NCBI GenBank assembly: GCA_900768015.1
Contig: CAAGBI010000060.1
Span: forward strand, 1-38,806
Length of the DNA stretch: 38,806 nt
DNA from: an uncultured Alistipes sp.
Lineage (GTDB): Bacteria; Bacteroidota; Bacteroidia; Bacteroidales; Rikenellaceae
Reading direction: 5' to 3'
Part shown: positions 14,443-21,975 of the stretch, piece by piece
How positions within the stretch are numbered: the first letter of the stretch is position 1
How the letters are laid out: every line of letters starts with the position of its first letter
Made by a program: the position numbers and the translations under genes
The notes under the pieces: model-generated
What the model was told of the DNA's origin: nothing
The model's database searches: none
What the model saw: the letters and a program-made list of their open reading frames with translations, nothing else

Positions 14443-16584
14443 CTATCTGCGGAGGCTGCCTGTGCCGCCCATGCCATTCATGCCACCCATGCCACTTGTG
14501 CTTGTGCTGCGACCACCTGCGCCGCCGCCCATGCCGCCTAAGCCGCCCATGCCGCCTGTGCCACCAAAGCCACCGAAGCCCATGTTGCCATTCTGGTTGT
14601 TATTTTTGTTAGCCTCCTCCTGGCGCTTCTTGGCCATCTCCTCGGCAACCTTCTTCAGGCGCTCATCCTCTCTATCGTTGAGCATCTTGATTACCGACTC
14701 CATGGTCACGGGAGCAAAGAGCACATCCATATCCACATCGATGTCGAACTCCCAGTTCTCCTTTGTGGTTATGGTCTCCACGCCCTCCTCGTTTTTGTAT
14801 ATCTCGGTGCGCTCGGGCTGACGCATGAGCACCATGTCGCCCGTATCCCACTTACCATTGGCGTTCATATCCTCCACCACGCGGAGCATGATGTCGCCCG
14901 CTGTGACATACTCAAACACATAGTCGCCAGGTGTTACGCCCTTAATCTCCTTCTGCACCTTGCCCTGCGCATTTGTGAGCTGCAGGATGTAGCGCGCCGT
15001 GGGGTGTGTGCCACGCACCTTGACCTTGACGATAGCATACTTCGATGGGTCAGAGGCGGTGTAATTACACTTTACGGTATCGTTGGTCTCGCGTGCCACA
15101 TTTTCAAACATGCCCGCGGGCATCATCAACTCATATTTCGCCTTGGGCTGCCAGTCGGCGCGCAGCGTAAACTTGCGGAGGTTGATGGTGTCGGGCACAA
15201 TCTCAAACTCTGCACTTTGAGGCTCGGTAGCGCCATCGGGAATCATGGTGAACGATATTGCCGTGGTGTCGAACTTCGTAAGCGGGTAGTCGAAATCAAA
15301 CTCCACATTCCTATCTTTGTTCACCTCGCTCGATGCGGGGATGTTGATTTTGAAGGGGTTTTCCTTTTCGGGCTCTACCCACTCCTCGCCATTCTTAATG
15401 GCCTTCTCGCGCTCCTTTTCGAGCTTCTCACGCTCCTCGCGCTCCTCCTTGCTCTCGGTGTATACCCACGCTAGGCGTAGCTTATCTTCCGACTCCACGA
15501 GGTTGTTGATGGAGTCATGTTTGAAGTATGTTATGCGGCCCTTGATGGTGTCGGGGAGCTCCTCAGCTGGGATGTCGAACCACAACGCAACAGTATCGCG
15601 CGTGGTGTTCTGTGGATCGTAGATAACCTTATCCGAGGGTATAGAATCAAACTCTATCTTTGTCACCTCGGGGTATGCTGCGCCGAAGTAGAGCATAGCC
15701 TTGTGGCGGTTGAGGCGCTCCTGGCTACTCAGCGTCTGGCGCGTAAAGCGGCGGTCCATAAACATGCGGAAGTAGAGCTGAGGCTCTGCCGAGGGGTAGT
15801 GGCGCAACGAGTCGTACCAGATAGTGAAGCCTGGCATCTCCATGGGGTTGTATGTGCTGTCGAGAAATCCAATCTGGTCCACCGATGGCTCATACTCCAT
15901 ATTTCCGTTCGTATCCTCAAAGGCGTAGATGCGGTAGTTCACGGGCTTGAGGTTCTGCGCGATGAAGATGCCGTTCTTCTCGGCGCGGGCGATGACCTGG
16001 GGCTTATACTTGAACATCGTCGAGTCCCACTCGTTAGGGCGCTCCACGCTGTCGGCGATGAAGAAGTAGATGAACGACTTGCTCACCGAGTCCGCCTTCA
16101 TGGCATCTGCCGTATAGCCCGACATATACATAGAGTCGATCTCTGGGCCCGTAGAGAAGACATAGCGCATGGCGTGCAGAGGGTTAGACTCGTTGTTGTC
16201 CTGAATCGAAGAGCCGAAGTTGATGGCGTAGGTGGTGTTGGGGCGTAGCGTATCCTTGAGTGTTACGACGATACCACGGCCACGGCGCACCACCGAGGGC
16301 TTCTTCTTCATCGCGGGCGAGGTGTAGAGCTCCTTCTGCTGGTCCTTAATCTGCACATACTCGTCGAACTCGACATATATCTTTGGAGGATGCAGCGTGT
16401 CGATGTTCGTGGTGAAGTTGTCGGGGTCCATAAATACGATGACCGGAGGTATCGTATCCTTAGGGCCTCCCGTGGGTGTCATTGTTGAGGCGCACTTCGT
16501 AAGTAGCAGCGCACCGAACATCAGGGCAAAGACAAATATTGCAGCCGAGGCAACACGCCCTATCGTATGGTCTAATCTTCTCAT
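14443..16584 (-). CDS. Large SbsA-Ig-like-domain lipoprotein with Gly/Met-rich tail
   Basis: A 713-residue lipoprotein. The signal is residues about 1-30, with lipobox LLLTKC (Cys31). Right after it comes 'ASTMTPTGGPKDTIPPVI', the usual opening of Bacteroidota proteins carrying an N-terminal SbsA-type Ig-like domain (Big_5), here about residues 40-145. The middle holds beta-rich segments and one charged, helical stretch near residues 370-400, rich in Glu, Lys and Arg. Residues 665-713 are low complexity: repeats of GGM, GGL and GGF ending in Arg-Arg. The family is tied to the cell envelope with unknown activity. It follows another lipoprotein gene and precedes an outer-membrane barrel gene. 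Confidence 0.8.
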   Translation of the reverse strand: MRRLDHTIGRVASAAIFVFALMFGALLLTKCASTMTPTGGPKDTIPPVIVFMDPDNFTTNIDTLHPPKIYVEFDEYVQIKDQQKELYTSPAMKKKPSVVRRGRGIVVTLKDTLRPNTTYAINFGSSIQDNNESNPLHAMRYVFSTGPEIDSMYMSGYTADAMKADSVSKSFIYFFIADSVERPNEWDSTMFKYKPQVIARAEKNGIFIAQNLKPVNYRIYAFEDTNGNMEYEPSVDQIGFLDSTYNPMEMPGFTIWYDSLRHYPSAEPQLYFRMFMDRRFTRQTLSSQERLNRHKAMLYFGAAYPEVTKIEFDSIPSDKVIYDPQNTTRDTVALWFDIPAEELPDTIKGRITYFKHDSINNLVESEDKLRLAWVYTESKEEREEREKLEKEREKAIKNGEEWVEPEKENPFKINIPASSEVNKDRNVEFDFDYPLTKFDTTAISFTMIPDGATEPQSAEFEIVPDTINLRKFTLRADWQPKAKYELMMPAGMFENVARETNDTVKCNYTASDPSKYAIVKVKVRGTHPTARYILQLTNAQGKVQKEIKGVTPGDYVFEYVTAGDIMLRVVEDMNANGKWDTGDMVLMRQPERTEIYKNEEGVETITTKENWEFDIDVDMDVLFAPVTMESVIKMLNDREDERLKKVAEEMAKKRQEEANKNNNQNGNMGFGGFGGTGGMGGLGGMGGGAGGRSTSTSGMGGMNGMGGTGSLRR
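14445..14595 (-). repeat. Low-complexity coding repeat (Gly-Gly-Met/Leu/Phe)
   Basis: The 3' end of the Ig-like lipoprotein gene is made of imperfect repeats of a 9-12-bp unit that reads GCCGCCCATGCC-like on the + strand, encoding GGMGG, GGLGG and GGFGG. Slippage at such sequence could change the length of the tail between strains. Confidence 0.75.
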
Positions 16585-16610
16585 CTTTCGGTAATAGTAA
16601 ATTCTGTTGA

Positions 16611-17156
16611 CTACTGCGCGGGCTCCTCATCCTCGGTGGGCACGAGGGGCTCGCGATCCTCATCGGGGAAGGGGTTTGTTACATCCCAGCCATTTGCTGT
16701 GCCCGACTTACGCCATGCGTAGAGGTGGAGGTGTGCATATGTCTCGGGGAGGTTCATAGGTGTCTCGTAGAGGCGTGTGGCATAGATGCGGTTTGTCTTG
16801 TCCACCACCACAAGGAAGGTGAAGTGCGACCATAGCTCGAATGTGAGCTGGTAGTCCGCCTCGATGTCGTATGTGGCCATCACATCGGGCTCGGTGAGCA
16901 CCTCTGCTGGTTTGTCGCTATTTGTGATGCGCCTGTCGAGTGCATCCTCCCATGTCTTGACCTCCCATTTAGTCCCCTTGGGCACATAGAAGGCGTAGCC
17001 CTCAACATCCGATGTGGTCTTCAAAATAGGGTCGTCCTCGACATTCTGCGAGCTTAGTTCTATGCGCAAGCGCGTGCCCTGCTTCTCATCCTTGAAGCAG
17101 CCTGTGCATGCAACCAACGCCACTAATAGAATTAGTATTTTTGTTATATACTTCAT
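16611..17156 (-). CDS. Uncharacterised lipoprotein
   Basis: A 181-residue lipoprotein starting at the ATG at 17156; the frame extends two codons to a GTG at 17162 that would overlap the folK stop codon. The signal ends with a lipobox (VACTGC), then 'FKDEKQGTRLRIELSSQ'. The mature part is mostly beta-type with several Trp and Tyr residues and ends in an acidic, Pro-rich tail (PFPDEDREPLVPTEDEEP). I do not recognise a named domain. It lies 5 bp after folK and 26 bp before the Ig-like lipoprotein gene, so these two envelope lipoproteins are likely made together. Confidence 0.7.
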   Translation of the reverse strand: MKYITKILILLVALVACTGCFKDEKQGTRLRIELSSQNVEDDPILKTTSDVEGYAFYVPKGTKWEVKTWEDALDRRITNSDKPAEVLTEPDVMATYDIEADYQLTFELWSHFTFLVVVDKTNRIYATRLYETPMNLPETYAHLHLYAWRKSGTANGWDVTNPFPDEDREPLVPTEDEEPAQ

Positions 17157-17161
17157 AATCA

Positions 17162-17662
17162 CTAATTTACTTTACTGTCCAGCGCCTCGAGCATCTCGGC
17201 CGTAGTCATTCCGAGTGCTGGGTGCGCGAAGTGGGGTACTACCTCTGCCACGGGTCGCAAGGCGTAGCCGCGCTCGGCGAGAAAGTGGTAGGGTATGGTA
17301 AGCCTCTCATCCGCAAACGCATCGCTGCCATAGAAAATTATATCTATGTCGATAGGACGCGAGGCGTAGGCCTCACCCTTGGCGCTCTTTATGCGCATCT
17401 CCTCTTCCCTATCTCTGCCGAGCAGCGCCTCGATGAGGTTTATGCGGCGCAACACCTCGTAGGCATCGCACTCCACCATTACCACCACGGCGCGGTTTAC
17501 GAACTCCCTCTCTGCCGTAAAGCCGTAGGCCTCGCTGCGATACTCTCGCGATGTGCGTACCACCTCGCCCACGCTGTTGGCAATGATGGCGATGGCGCGC
17601 TCAACGATTGATGCAGCATCCTCGGCATTCGAGCCGAGTAGTAGTGTAACCTCCGTAGTCAT
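17162..17662 (-). CDS. folK: 2-amino-4-hydroxy-6-hydroxymethyldihydropteridine diphosphokinase
   Basis: A 166-residue HPPK, which transfers pyrophosphate from ATP to 6-hydroxymethyl-dihydropterin in folate synthesis. Family marks: 'LLLGSN' at the N-terminus (7-12), 'REFVNRAVVV' (53-62), 'NLIEALLGR' (76-84), and the signature 'RPIDIDIIFYG' (104-114) whose two Asp residues bind Mg. Then 'LTIPYHFLAERGYALRPVAEV' carries the usual LxIPH-type motif with Tyr in place of His. Length is normal. It starts 2 bp after holB ends. Confidence 0.92.
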   Translation of the reverse strand: MTTEVTLLLGSNAEDAASIVERAIAIIANSVGEVVRTSREYRSEAYGFTAEREFVNRAVVVMVECDAYEVLRRINLIEALLGRDREEEMRIKSAKGEAYASRPIDIDIIFYGSDAFADERLTIPYHFLAERGYALRPVAEVVPHFAHPALGMTTAEMLEALDSKVN

Positions 17663-17664
17663 TG

Positions 17665-18807
17665 TTAGAGCCTATTTATCTGCTTCGACACCGCAAGTGC
17701 GAAGTGTGTGAATACTATGCGTGGCGAGCCATTCTGCTGTATCTGCAACATGGCGCGCTCAATCTCCTCGACCAGAATCTCGATGTTCTGGTTGCCGATG
17801 TAGGGGGCAAAGTTGCGGCAGAACTTAAGCTCCTCGCCCCACAAGTAGCTTATCGAGGCGAGACCCGCGTGTATCATGTATGCCTCGCGAAGTAGGCGCA
17901 CGCTATGCAGGAAGAACTGACGCTGACCCTCGCGTGTGAGTGCCGAGATGTCGTCTGCCCACTCGAAGAGCTCGAGGTGCTTGTCGTTATATGCCAAGCG
18001 CATAAGGCGCGTGAAGAGCTCGAACGACTGCGCGCGTGCCTCATCCGTAGCGCCATTTATCAGCTCGCGGAGCTCCAAAACGGAGCCTCCCGCCAAGCGT
18101 GCCATATTGAGTGCCTCATCCTCGCCCTTACCCGCGGCGCGTGCCATGGCAACAAGGGCTGGTATCTCGATGCGACCCACCGATACCTCCTGTGTGCGTG
18201 AGGTGATCGTGGCGAGAAGCTGCTCGGGGCGCTCCGAGACAAGGACAAAGAGCGTCTTATCCCAAGGCTCCTCAAGGATTTTGAGAATCTTGTTTGCCGC
18301 CTCCTGGTTCATGGCCTCGGGTAGCCACACAATCATCGCCTTATACTCCGATGAGTAGCTCTTGAACGACAACTTCTTAATTATCTCCTCCGACTCCTTA
18401 GCCGTGATGAGACCCTTCATCGTCTTACCCAAGTCGAGCTTCGCGTACCACTCGTCAGCCGAGAAGATGCCCTCCTTCTCGCTCCACGCCTCGCGCCATG
18501 TGTCGATGAACATATCGCTGATGACGGCCTCGCCACTCTTCTTCTCGCGCTTGTTCACCGGAAAGACAAAGTGCAGGTCGGGGTGTGCCAAGGCTGCTAC
18601 CTGACGGCATGAGGGGCACTCGCCACACGAGTCGCCATCGTGGCGGTTGGGGCAGAAGAGATACTGCACATATGCCAATGCGAGGGGTAGTGTGCCGTAG
18701 CCCGCCAGGCCCGTGAAGAGCTGCGCGTGGCTTACGCGCCCCGCATCTATCTGTGCTGCGAGGCGACGCTTGAGGTCGTCGTGTCCTATGATATCTGCAA
18801 ATCTCAT
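17665..18807 (-). CDS. holB: DNA polymerase III clamp-loader subunit delta'
   Basis: A 380-residue AAA+ clamp-loader subunit. The start 'FADIIGHDDLKRRLAAQIDAGRVSHAQLFTG' is diagnostic. The P-loop region reads 'GLAGYGTLPLA' and lacks the GK[ST] of an active ATPase, as in other delta' proteins, which act as a rigid stator. A zinc-binding module follows with four Cys: 'CPNRHDGDSCGECPSC' (52-67). 'YKAMIVWLPEAMNQEAANKILKILEEP' (about 156-182) and the sensor-1 region 'TLFVLVSERPEQLLATITSR' are typical, although the SRC motif ends as SRTQ. Its ATG overlaps the flippase stop by 4 bp (ATGA), so the two are coupled. Confidence 0.92.
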   Translation of the reverse strand: MRFADIIGHDDLKRRLAAQIDAGRVSHAQLFTGLAGYGTLPLALAYVQYLFCPNRHDGDSCGECPSCRQVAALAHPDLHFVFPVNKREKKSGEAVISDMFIDTWREAWSEKEGIFSADEWYAKLDLGKTMKGLITAKESEEIIKKLSFKSYSSEYKAMIVWLPEAMNQEAANKILKILEEPWDKTLFVLVSERPEQLLATITSRTQEVSVGRIEIPALVAMARAAGKGEDEALNMARLAGGSVLELRELINGATDEARAQSFELFTRLMRLAYNDKHLELFEWADDISALTREGQRQFFLHSVRLLREAYMIHAGLASISYLWGEELKFCRNFAPYIGNQNIEILVEEIERAMLQIQQNGSPRIVFTHFALAVSKQINRL

Positions 18808-20279
18808 CGTATAAACTTTCCGATTATGGCCTTTGTGAGAGCCTTAATATCTATCTTCTCGCGCCATACGGCGTATGCTATAGCGGTCATAAAGAGCACT
18901 ATATTAAGTGCCGTGTGGAGTGTCGACCCGAGGGGTGCAAAGGCGTACTCCGAGGCACAATATACCACGGCAGCTACGGCGAAATACTCGCCGATGCGCT
19001 TGAGGTCGTAGGGGATGGGGTAGTGCTTGCGGCAGAGCGTGTAGCTCCATACCACCATAGCCGCCTCGGCAATGAGGCGCACCCATGCAGCACCGCGATA
19101 GCCCATCTTTGGCACAAGCACAAAACTCAAGCCCAGTGTCACAGCGAGGCCCAAGAAGGTGACATATGCCGCATATTTCGTCTTCTCCTCGCGCTTATAC
19201 CAGAACGAGAGGTTGAACCAGATGCCCGCCAAGACATTCGATGCAAGGACTACGGGGAGGATGTCGATGCCCTCGCGGAAGTCCCTACCCACGATAAGGG
19301 CGAACACATCGCGGAAGAGCACGATGCCGAGGAAGATGACCATTGAGGCCATTACGAAGTACTTCATCGTAGCGGCATTAGCCTCCTTGAAATCCTCCTT
19401 CTTGAAGCTCGAGAGGAAGAAGGGCTCGGCAGCCAAACGGTACATCTGTGTAAAGAGCGTCATGACAACGGCAATCTTAACGATAGCACCATAGATGCCG
19501 AGGTCGGCCATAGCGCCATCACCTGGCGTGAGGTACTTAATCATCTGGCGGTCGAGAAACTCATTTGCCGTGCCCGCAATGCCACTAATTAGAAGCGGCA
19601 ACGAGTAAACAAATATCTTGCGTAGCAAAGTACCATCTATGCGTGGCAGTGTGCGGTTTGTTGTGGGCAGCAGTGCTAAGAATGTGAGCAGACTCGCTGC
19701 GAGGTTTGCAATAAGCACCCAGCCGATGCCAAACGTTGTGTCGTACATGCCCACAACACCAAATGCTATGGCTAAGCTGACATTAAGTAATACGCTCATC
19801 GCCTTAGTCAATACATAGCGCATGGCTCTGCCCTGCTCCCTCAGGCTTGCGAAGGGGATTATCGACCACACATCGACCATCACAATCGCTGCCACGATAA
19901 TGATATATTCTGGGTGGGCAACATATGCTTCGCCCATGGCGTGCGAAAGGGGTGCGTTGAACAGCCACACCAAGCCGAAGAATGCTGTAGCCGCAAGCGA
20001 AGTGATGCCCCATGTCGTAGCGAAGACCTTGCGCTTACCCACTATGATGTCGCCACCATCCTCCTCCGCCTTTGTGGTAAAACGGAAGTAGCTCGACTCC
20101 ATACCCATTGATAGGAGTACCATGGCAAATGGTATAAGAGCGTATATATCAGTGATAACGCCATACTCCTCATCTGTGAAGATGCGGGTATAGTAGGGGG
20201 TTAGCAGATAGTTCAGAAACCTGACGACTATCGTGCTAATACCGTATATGGCTGTCTGTTTTGCTAACTTCTCTAACAT
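18804..20279 (-). CDS. Polysaccharide flippase (Wzx/MOP superfamily)
   Basis: A 491-residue protein with about twelve to fourteen hydrophobic segments, a member of the MOP exporters that flip lipid-linked sugars across the inner membrane. The start 'MLEKLAKQTAIYGISTIVVRFLNYLLTPYYTRIF' is characteristic of the family in Bacteroidota. I use the ATG at 20279: the frame is open 19 codons further to 20336, but a promoter with its -7 box at 20323-20330 lies in that extension. First gene of the operon that continues with holB. The polysaccharide operon ending near 3067 has no flippase, so this one may serve it. Confidence 0.88.
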   Translation of the reverse strand: MLEKLAKQTAIYGISTIVVRFLNYLLTPYYTRIFTDEEYGVITDIYALIPFAMVLLSMGMESSYFRFTTKAEEDGGDIIVGKRKVFATTWGITSLAATAFFGLVWLFNAPLSHAMGEAYVAHPEYIIIVAAIVMVDVWSIIPFASLREQGRAMRYVLTKAMSVLLNVSLAIAFGVVGMYDTTFGIGWVLIANLAASLLTFLALLPTTNRTLPRIDGTLLRKIFVYSLPLLISGIAGTANEFLDRQMIKYLTPGDGAMADLGIYGAIVKIAVVMTLFTQMYRLAAEPFFLSSFKKEDFKEANAATMKYFVMASMVIFLGIVLFRDVFALIVGRDFREGIDILPVVLASNVLAGIWFNLSFWYKREEKTKYAAYVTFLGLAVTLGLSFVLVPKMGYRGAAWVRLIAEAAMVVWSYTLCRKHYPIPYDLKRIGEYFAVAAVVYCASEYAFAPLGSTLHTALNIVLFMTAIAYAVWREKIDIKALTKAIIGKFIR

Positions 20280-20322
20280 TGTCTTTGCGTGCGCACGCGA
20301 CATATGTGTGCGCATAATCGCA

Positions 20323-20354
20323 CAAAGATAGTACAAATATCCCGATTCAACAAG
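20323..20354 (-). promoter_or_regulatory. Promoter of the flippase-holB-folK-rbfA operon
   Basis: On the minus strand a -33-like CTTG/TTG (20353-20351) is followed after 20 bp by TATCTTTG (20330-20323). The predicted start is near 20316, leaving a leader of about 36 nt before the ATG at 20279. No other strong promoter is evident down to the terminator at 9826, so a transcript of about 10.5 kb is likely. Confidence 0.7.
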
Positions 20355-20480
20355 AACAAAGCCGTATAAAAGGGTTATTTTGTAGTTACGCTCGCTCTCA
20401 AAATGCTCATTTACGCTTAAGTAAACTCCGCTTTTTCGAGCTTCGCAAGCCTAAAACTAACCCATTTCTACGACTTTGTT
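20355..20480. repeat. 126-bp foldback element with 23-bp terminal inverted repeats
   Basis: The left arm (20355-20377, AACAAAGCCGTATAAAAGGG...) pairs with the right arm (20458-20480) at 20 of 23 positions. The interior has further symmetry: GCTCG/CGAGC and TTTAC...GTAAA around 20410-20425. No reading frame is supported inside. A 25-bp stretch of its left part (20374-20398) recurs at 20517-20541. The element separates the flippase promoter from the AT-rich island. It looks like a MITE-like or foldback intergenic repeat. Confidence 0.65.
20374..20398. repeat. 25-bp direct repeat, copy 1
   Basis: The sequence GTTATTTTGTAGTTACGCTC plus GCTCT recurs at 20517-20541 with one mismatch (A to C), 143 bp downstream in the same orientation. 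It lies within the foldback element. Confidence 0.75.
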
Positions 20481-20516
20481 CCTCGTGCTACTGGAATGTT
20501 GTGCGTTGATTGTTGA

Positions 20517-20541
20517 GTTATTTTGTCGTTACGCTCGCTCT
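20517..20541. repeat. 25-bp direct repeat, copy 2
   Basis: Second copy of the 25-bp repeat at 20374-20398, one mismatch. It marks the point where base composition turns AT-rich. The stretch 20481-20895 holds no gene I can support: one frame is open on each strand (20578-20838 plus; 20853-20668 minus), but neither has a convincing start or recognisable product. Confidence 0.7.
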
Positions 20542-20588
20542 TTAACCCCTTTCGATTATCAATTCTATTCTTAAAAAATGGACACTGC

Positions 20589-20620
20589 CTTGTATTTTCT
20601 GAAATTTTTGTATATTTTTG
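20589..20620 (+). promoter_or_regulatory. Possible promoter for the AT-rich island
   Basis: CTTG (20589-20592), a 20-bp spacer and TATTTTTG (20613-20620) match the Bacteroidota pattern reasonably. The predicted start near 20627 is about 270 nt upstream of the first credible gene (20896), so either a long leader exists or the match is fortuitous in AT-rich DNA. Confidence 0.4.
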
Positions 20621-20895
20621 TAGTGCTGAAATGTGTTTTCGGCGGATATATTTTTGATGAAAGTGTATTAGCTTTTATCCTTGAATGGAAATCTGGAAAA
20701 TTTCAATGCTACAAGGAGGGCAACACACTCGTCACTTCGTATTGTATAGTCAGGGTGCAGTTCTTGCCCCTCACTCAATACGGGTGTGGGGTATTGTTTA
20801 TTTGTAGCATAGGTATTCCAGAACCTCCATTCAGATAAACTAATCGACTCCACACTTTCTTTTTTTATTTGCGGATTTGGAGTTGGTGCGCAAAA

Positions 20896-21174
20896 ATGTT
20901 TATAGCAATGATTTTGAGAATTCTTATTACAATTGCTGTGTATAGCTTTTTTGGATGGCTGTTGTGTGATATTGAACCTGGTAAGGAATACACTTGGTAT
21001 TCAGGGATATGGCATGGGTTATTCTTTGTTGTTAACTGGGTGAGAAGTTGGTTCTCTGATGCACTTTTCAAAGCAGATGTATACACTGCATCCTATAATG
21101 TTTTTTATTGGATTTTTAGCGTATTTTCAGTATTGGGATTTATTTTTGGAGGTTCAGGAAAACATAGTAAGTAA
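20896..21174 (+). CDS. Small membrane protein of unknown function
   Basis: A 92-residue protein with about two to three hydrophobic segments: residues about 2-22, 37-50 and 70-86. Between them is a polar stretch with 'EPGKEYTWYSGIWHGLFFV', whose Gly-Ile-Trp-His-Gly core looks like a conserved signature. I chose the ATG at 20896; the frame begins nine codons earlier with a TTG (20869), and another ATG lies at 20908. Base composition is visibly AT-richer than the flanking operons. The next gene also encodes a membrane protein. Function unknown. Confidence 0.6.
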   Translation: MFIAMILRILITIAVYSFFGWLLCDIEPGKEYTWYSGIWHGLFFVVNWVRSWFSDALFKADVYTASYNVFYWIFSVFSVLGFIFGGSGKHSK

Positions 21175-21196
21175 ATTTGTGAACTATAGTAGCGTT

Positions 21197-21544
21197 ATGA
21201 GTATATTTTTATTTGTAGTGTCGGCAATCTGTTTTATTGCAGCATTTGGTGCGCATATGTATGGAAGAAATAATGACTATTGTGGATATATGGATGTTCC
21301 ATGGATGAGTGCTATTCCGTGGATAAGTGGTTTTATTTTAGCGGTAATACCAGAGTCATTTATTTTTAACATCAGTTGGTGGTGGTTGTTCTTGATAAAT
21401 ATTCCAACCGTTTTTATATTTGGACCTCTTTTTACGCAAATAATATTGCGCAGAATTTCAAGTGGAAAAGGGGCTGGTGTTGATGTATTAGTATCTATGT
21501 CAATTGCTATAGTAACGCTAATTATAGGAGTGCTAACAAGATAG
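21197..21544 (+). CDS. Small membrane protein of unknown function
   Basis: A 115-residue protein with four hydrophobic segments (about 2-18, 38-54, 55-78 and 93-112) and a short polar loop (HMYGRNNDYCGYMDVPWM). The frame is open upstream to 21059, but that part overlaps the previous gene in another frame and reads like out-of-frame sequence, so I use the ATG at 21197. It follows the 20896-21174 gene by 22 bp in the AT-rich island and is probably co-transcribed with it. No family recognised. Confidence 0.55.
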   Translation: MSIFLFVVSAICFIAAFGAHMYGRNNDYCGYMDVPWMSAIPWISGFILAVIPESFIFNISWWWLFLINIPTVFIFGPLFTQIILRRISSGKGAGVDVLVSMSIAIVTLIIGVLTR

Positions 21545-21622
21545 TTGTCTTGAAAGAATTTGAACAATTACTTTGAAATAAACGACAAACTTTTAATGGT
21601 GATATCCCCGATGAATCTCTAT

Positions 21623-21841
21623 ATGAAACGAATTTTAATTGGTGTGATGGTGTTAGGATGTGTTTCTTTCATTTCGTGCGCTACGTCCGAAAAAGTCTAC
21701 ATTTGTAAAAGTTCGTCAGCTACAAAATATCATAACTCTGACGAATGCTGGGGACTTAATAGATGTAAAAGTAAAATAGAAGAGGTGTCTATAGAAGATG
21801 CTGAAGATATGGGTTATACCCCTTGTAAAATATGTTACTAG
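21623..21841 (+). CDS. Small Cys-rich lipoprotein (zinc-ribbon-like)
   Basis: A 72-residue lipoprotein: signal MKRILIGVMVLGCVSF with a lipobox ending at Cys (FISC, about residue 19), then a compact domain with five further Cys and one His: 'VYICKSSSATKYHNSDECWG', 'LNRCKSK' and the C-terminal 'TPCKICY'. The spacing (YH...C..L..C...I.....A...G..PC..C) matches small Bacteroidota proteins and domains I recall that probably bind a metal. The frame is open 21 codons upstream, but the signal peptide sets the start at 21623. A strong hairpin terminator follows directly. Confidence 0.7.
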   Translation: MKRILIGVMVLGCVSFISCATSEKVYICKSSSATKYHNSDECWGLNRCKSKIEEVSIEDAEDMGYTPCKICY

Positions 21842-21864
21842 AGGCATTCCGGTGTTAAATTCAT

Positions 21865-21900
21865 TAAAAAAGACGAGGTGCAGTGCCTCGTCTTTTTTTT
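21865..21900. terminator. Intrinsic terminator after the Cys-rich lipoprotein
   Basis: An 8-bp stem AGACGAGG/CCTCGTCT (21871-21878 with 21886-21893), 7-nt loop, preceded by six A and followed by eight T. It can work in both directions. Its stem is the same as that of the terminator at 22606-22635. Confidence 0.85.
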
Positions 21901-21918
21901 GTTTAGTAGCCGCTTTTG

Positions 21919-21950
21919 TTTGATAGAGTGGACAATTTTGCCTATATTTG
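21919..21950 (+). promoter_or_regulatory. Promoter of the 21976-22581 gene
   Basis: TTTG (21919-21922), a 20-bp spacer and TATATTTG (21943-21950) match the Bacteroidota consensus. The predicted start near 21957 gives a very short leader of about 10-20 nt before the GTG (21967) or ATG (21976) start. Confidence 0.75.
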
Positions 21951-21975
21951 TAGTGAATGTTAAACCGTGTTGGAT

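Noticed and set aside
15517..16248. 243-residue plus-strand frame
   Set aside because: Antisense to the Ig-like lipoprotein gene; no recognisable domain.
20578..20838. 86-residue plus-strand frame
   Set aside because: It starts upstream of a promoter-like sequence located inside it, resembles no family and is partly opened by AT-rich sequence.
20668..20853. 61-residue minus-strand frame containing 'RFWNTYATNKQYPTPVL'
   Set aside because: No promoter or credible context. It may be part of an interspersed sequence seen in this phylum, but I cannot support a gene.
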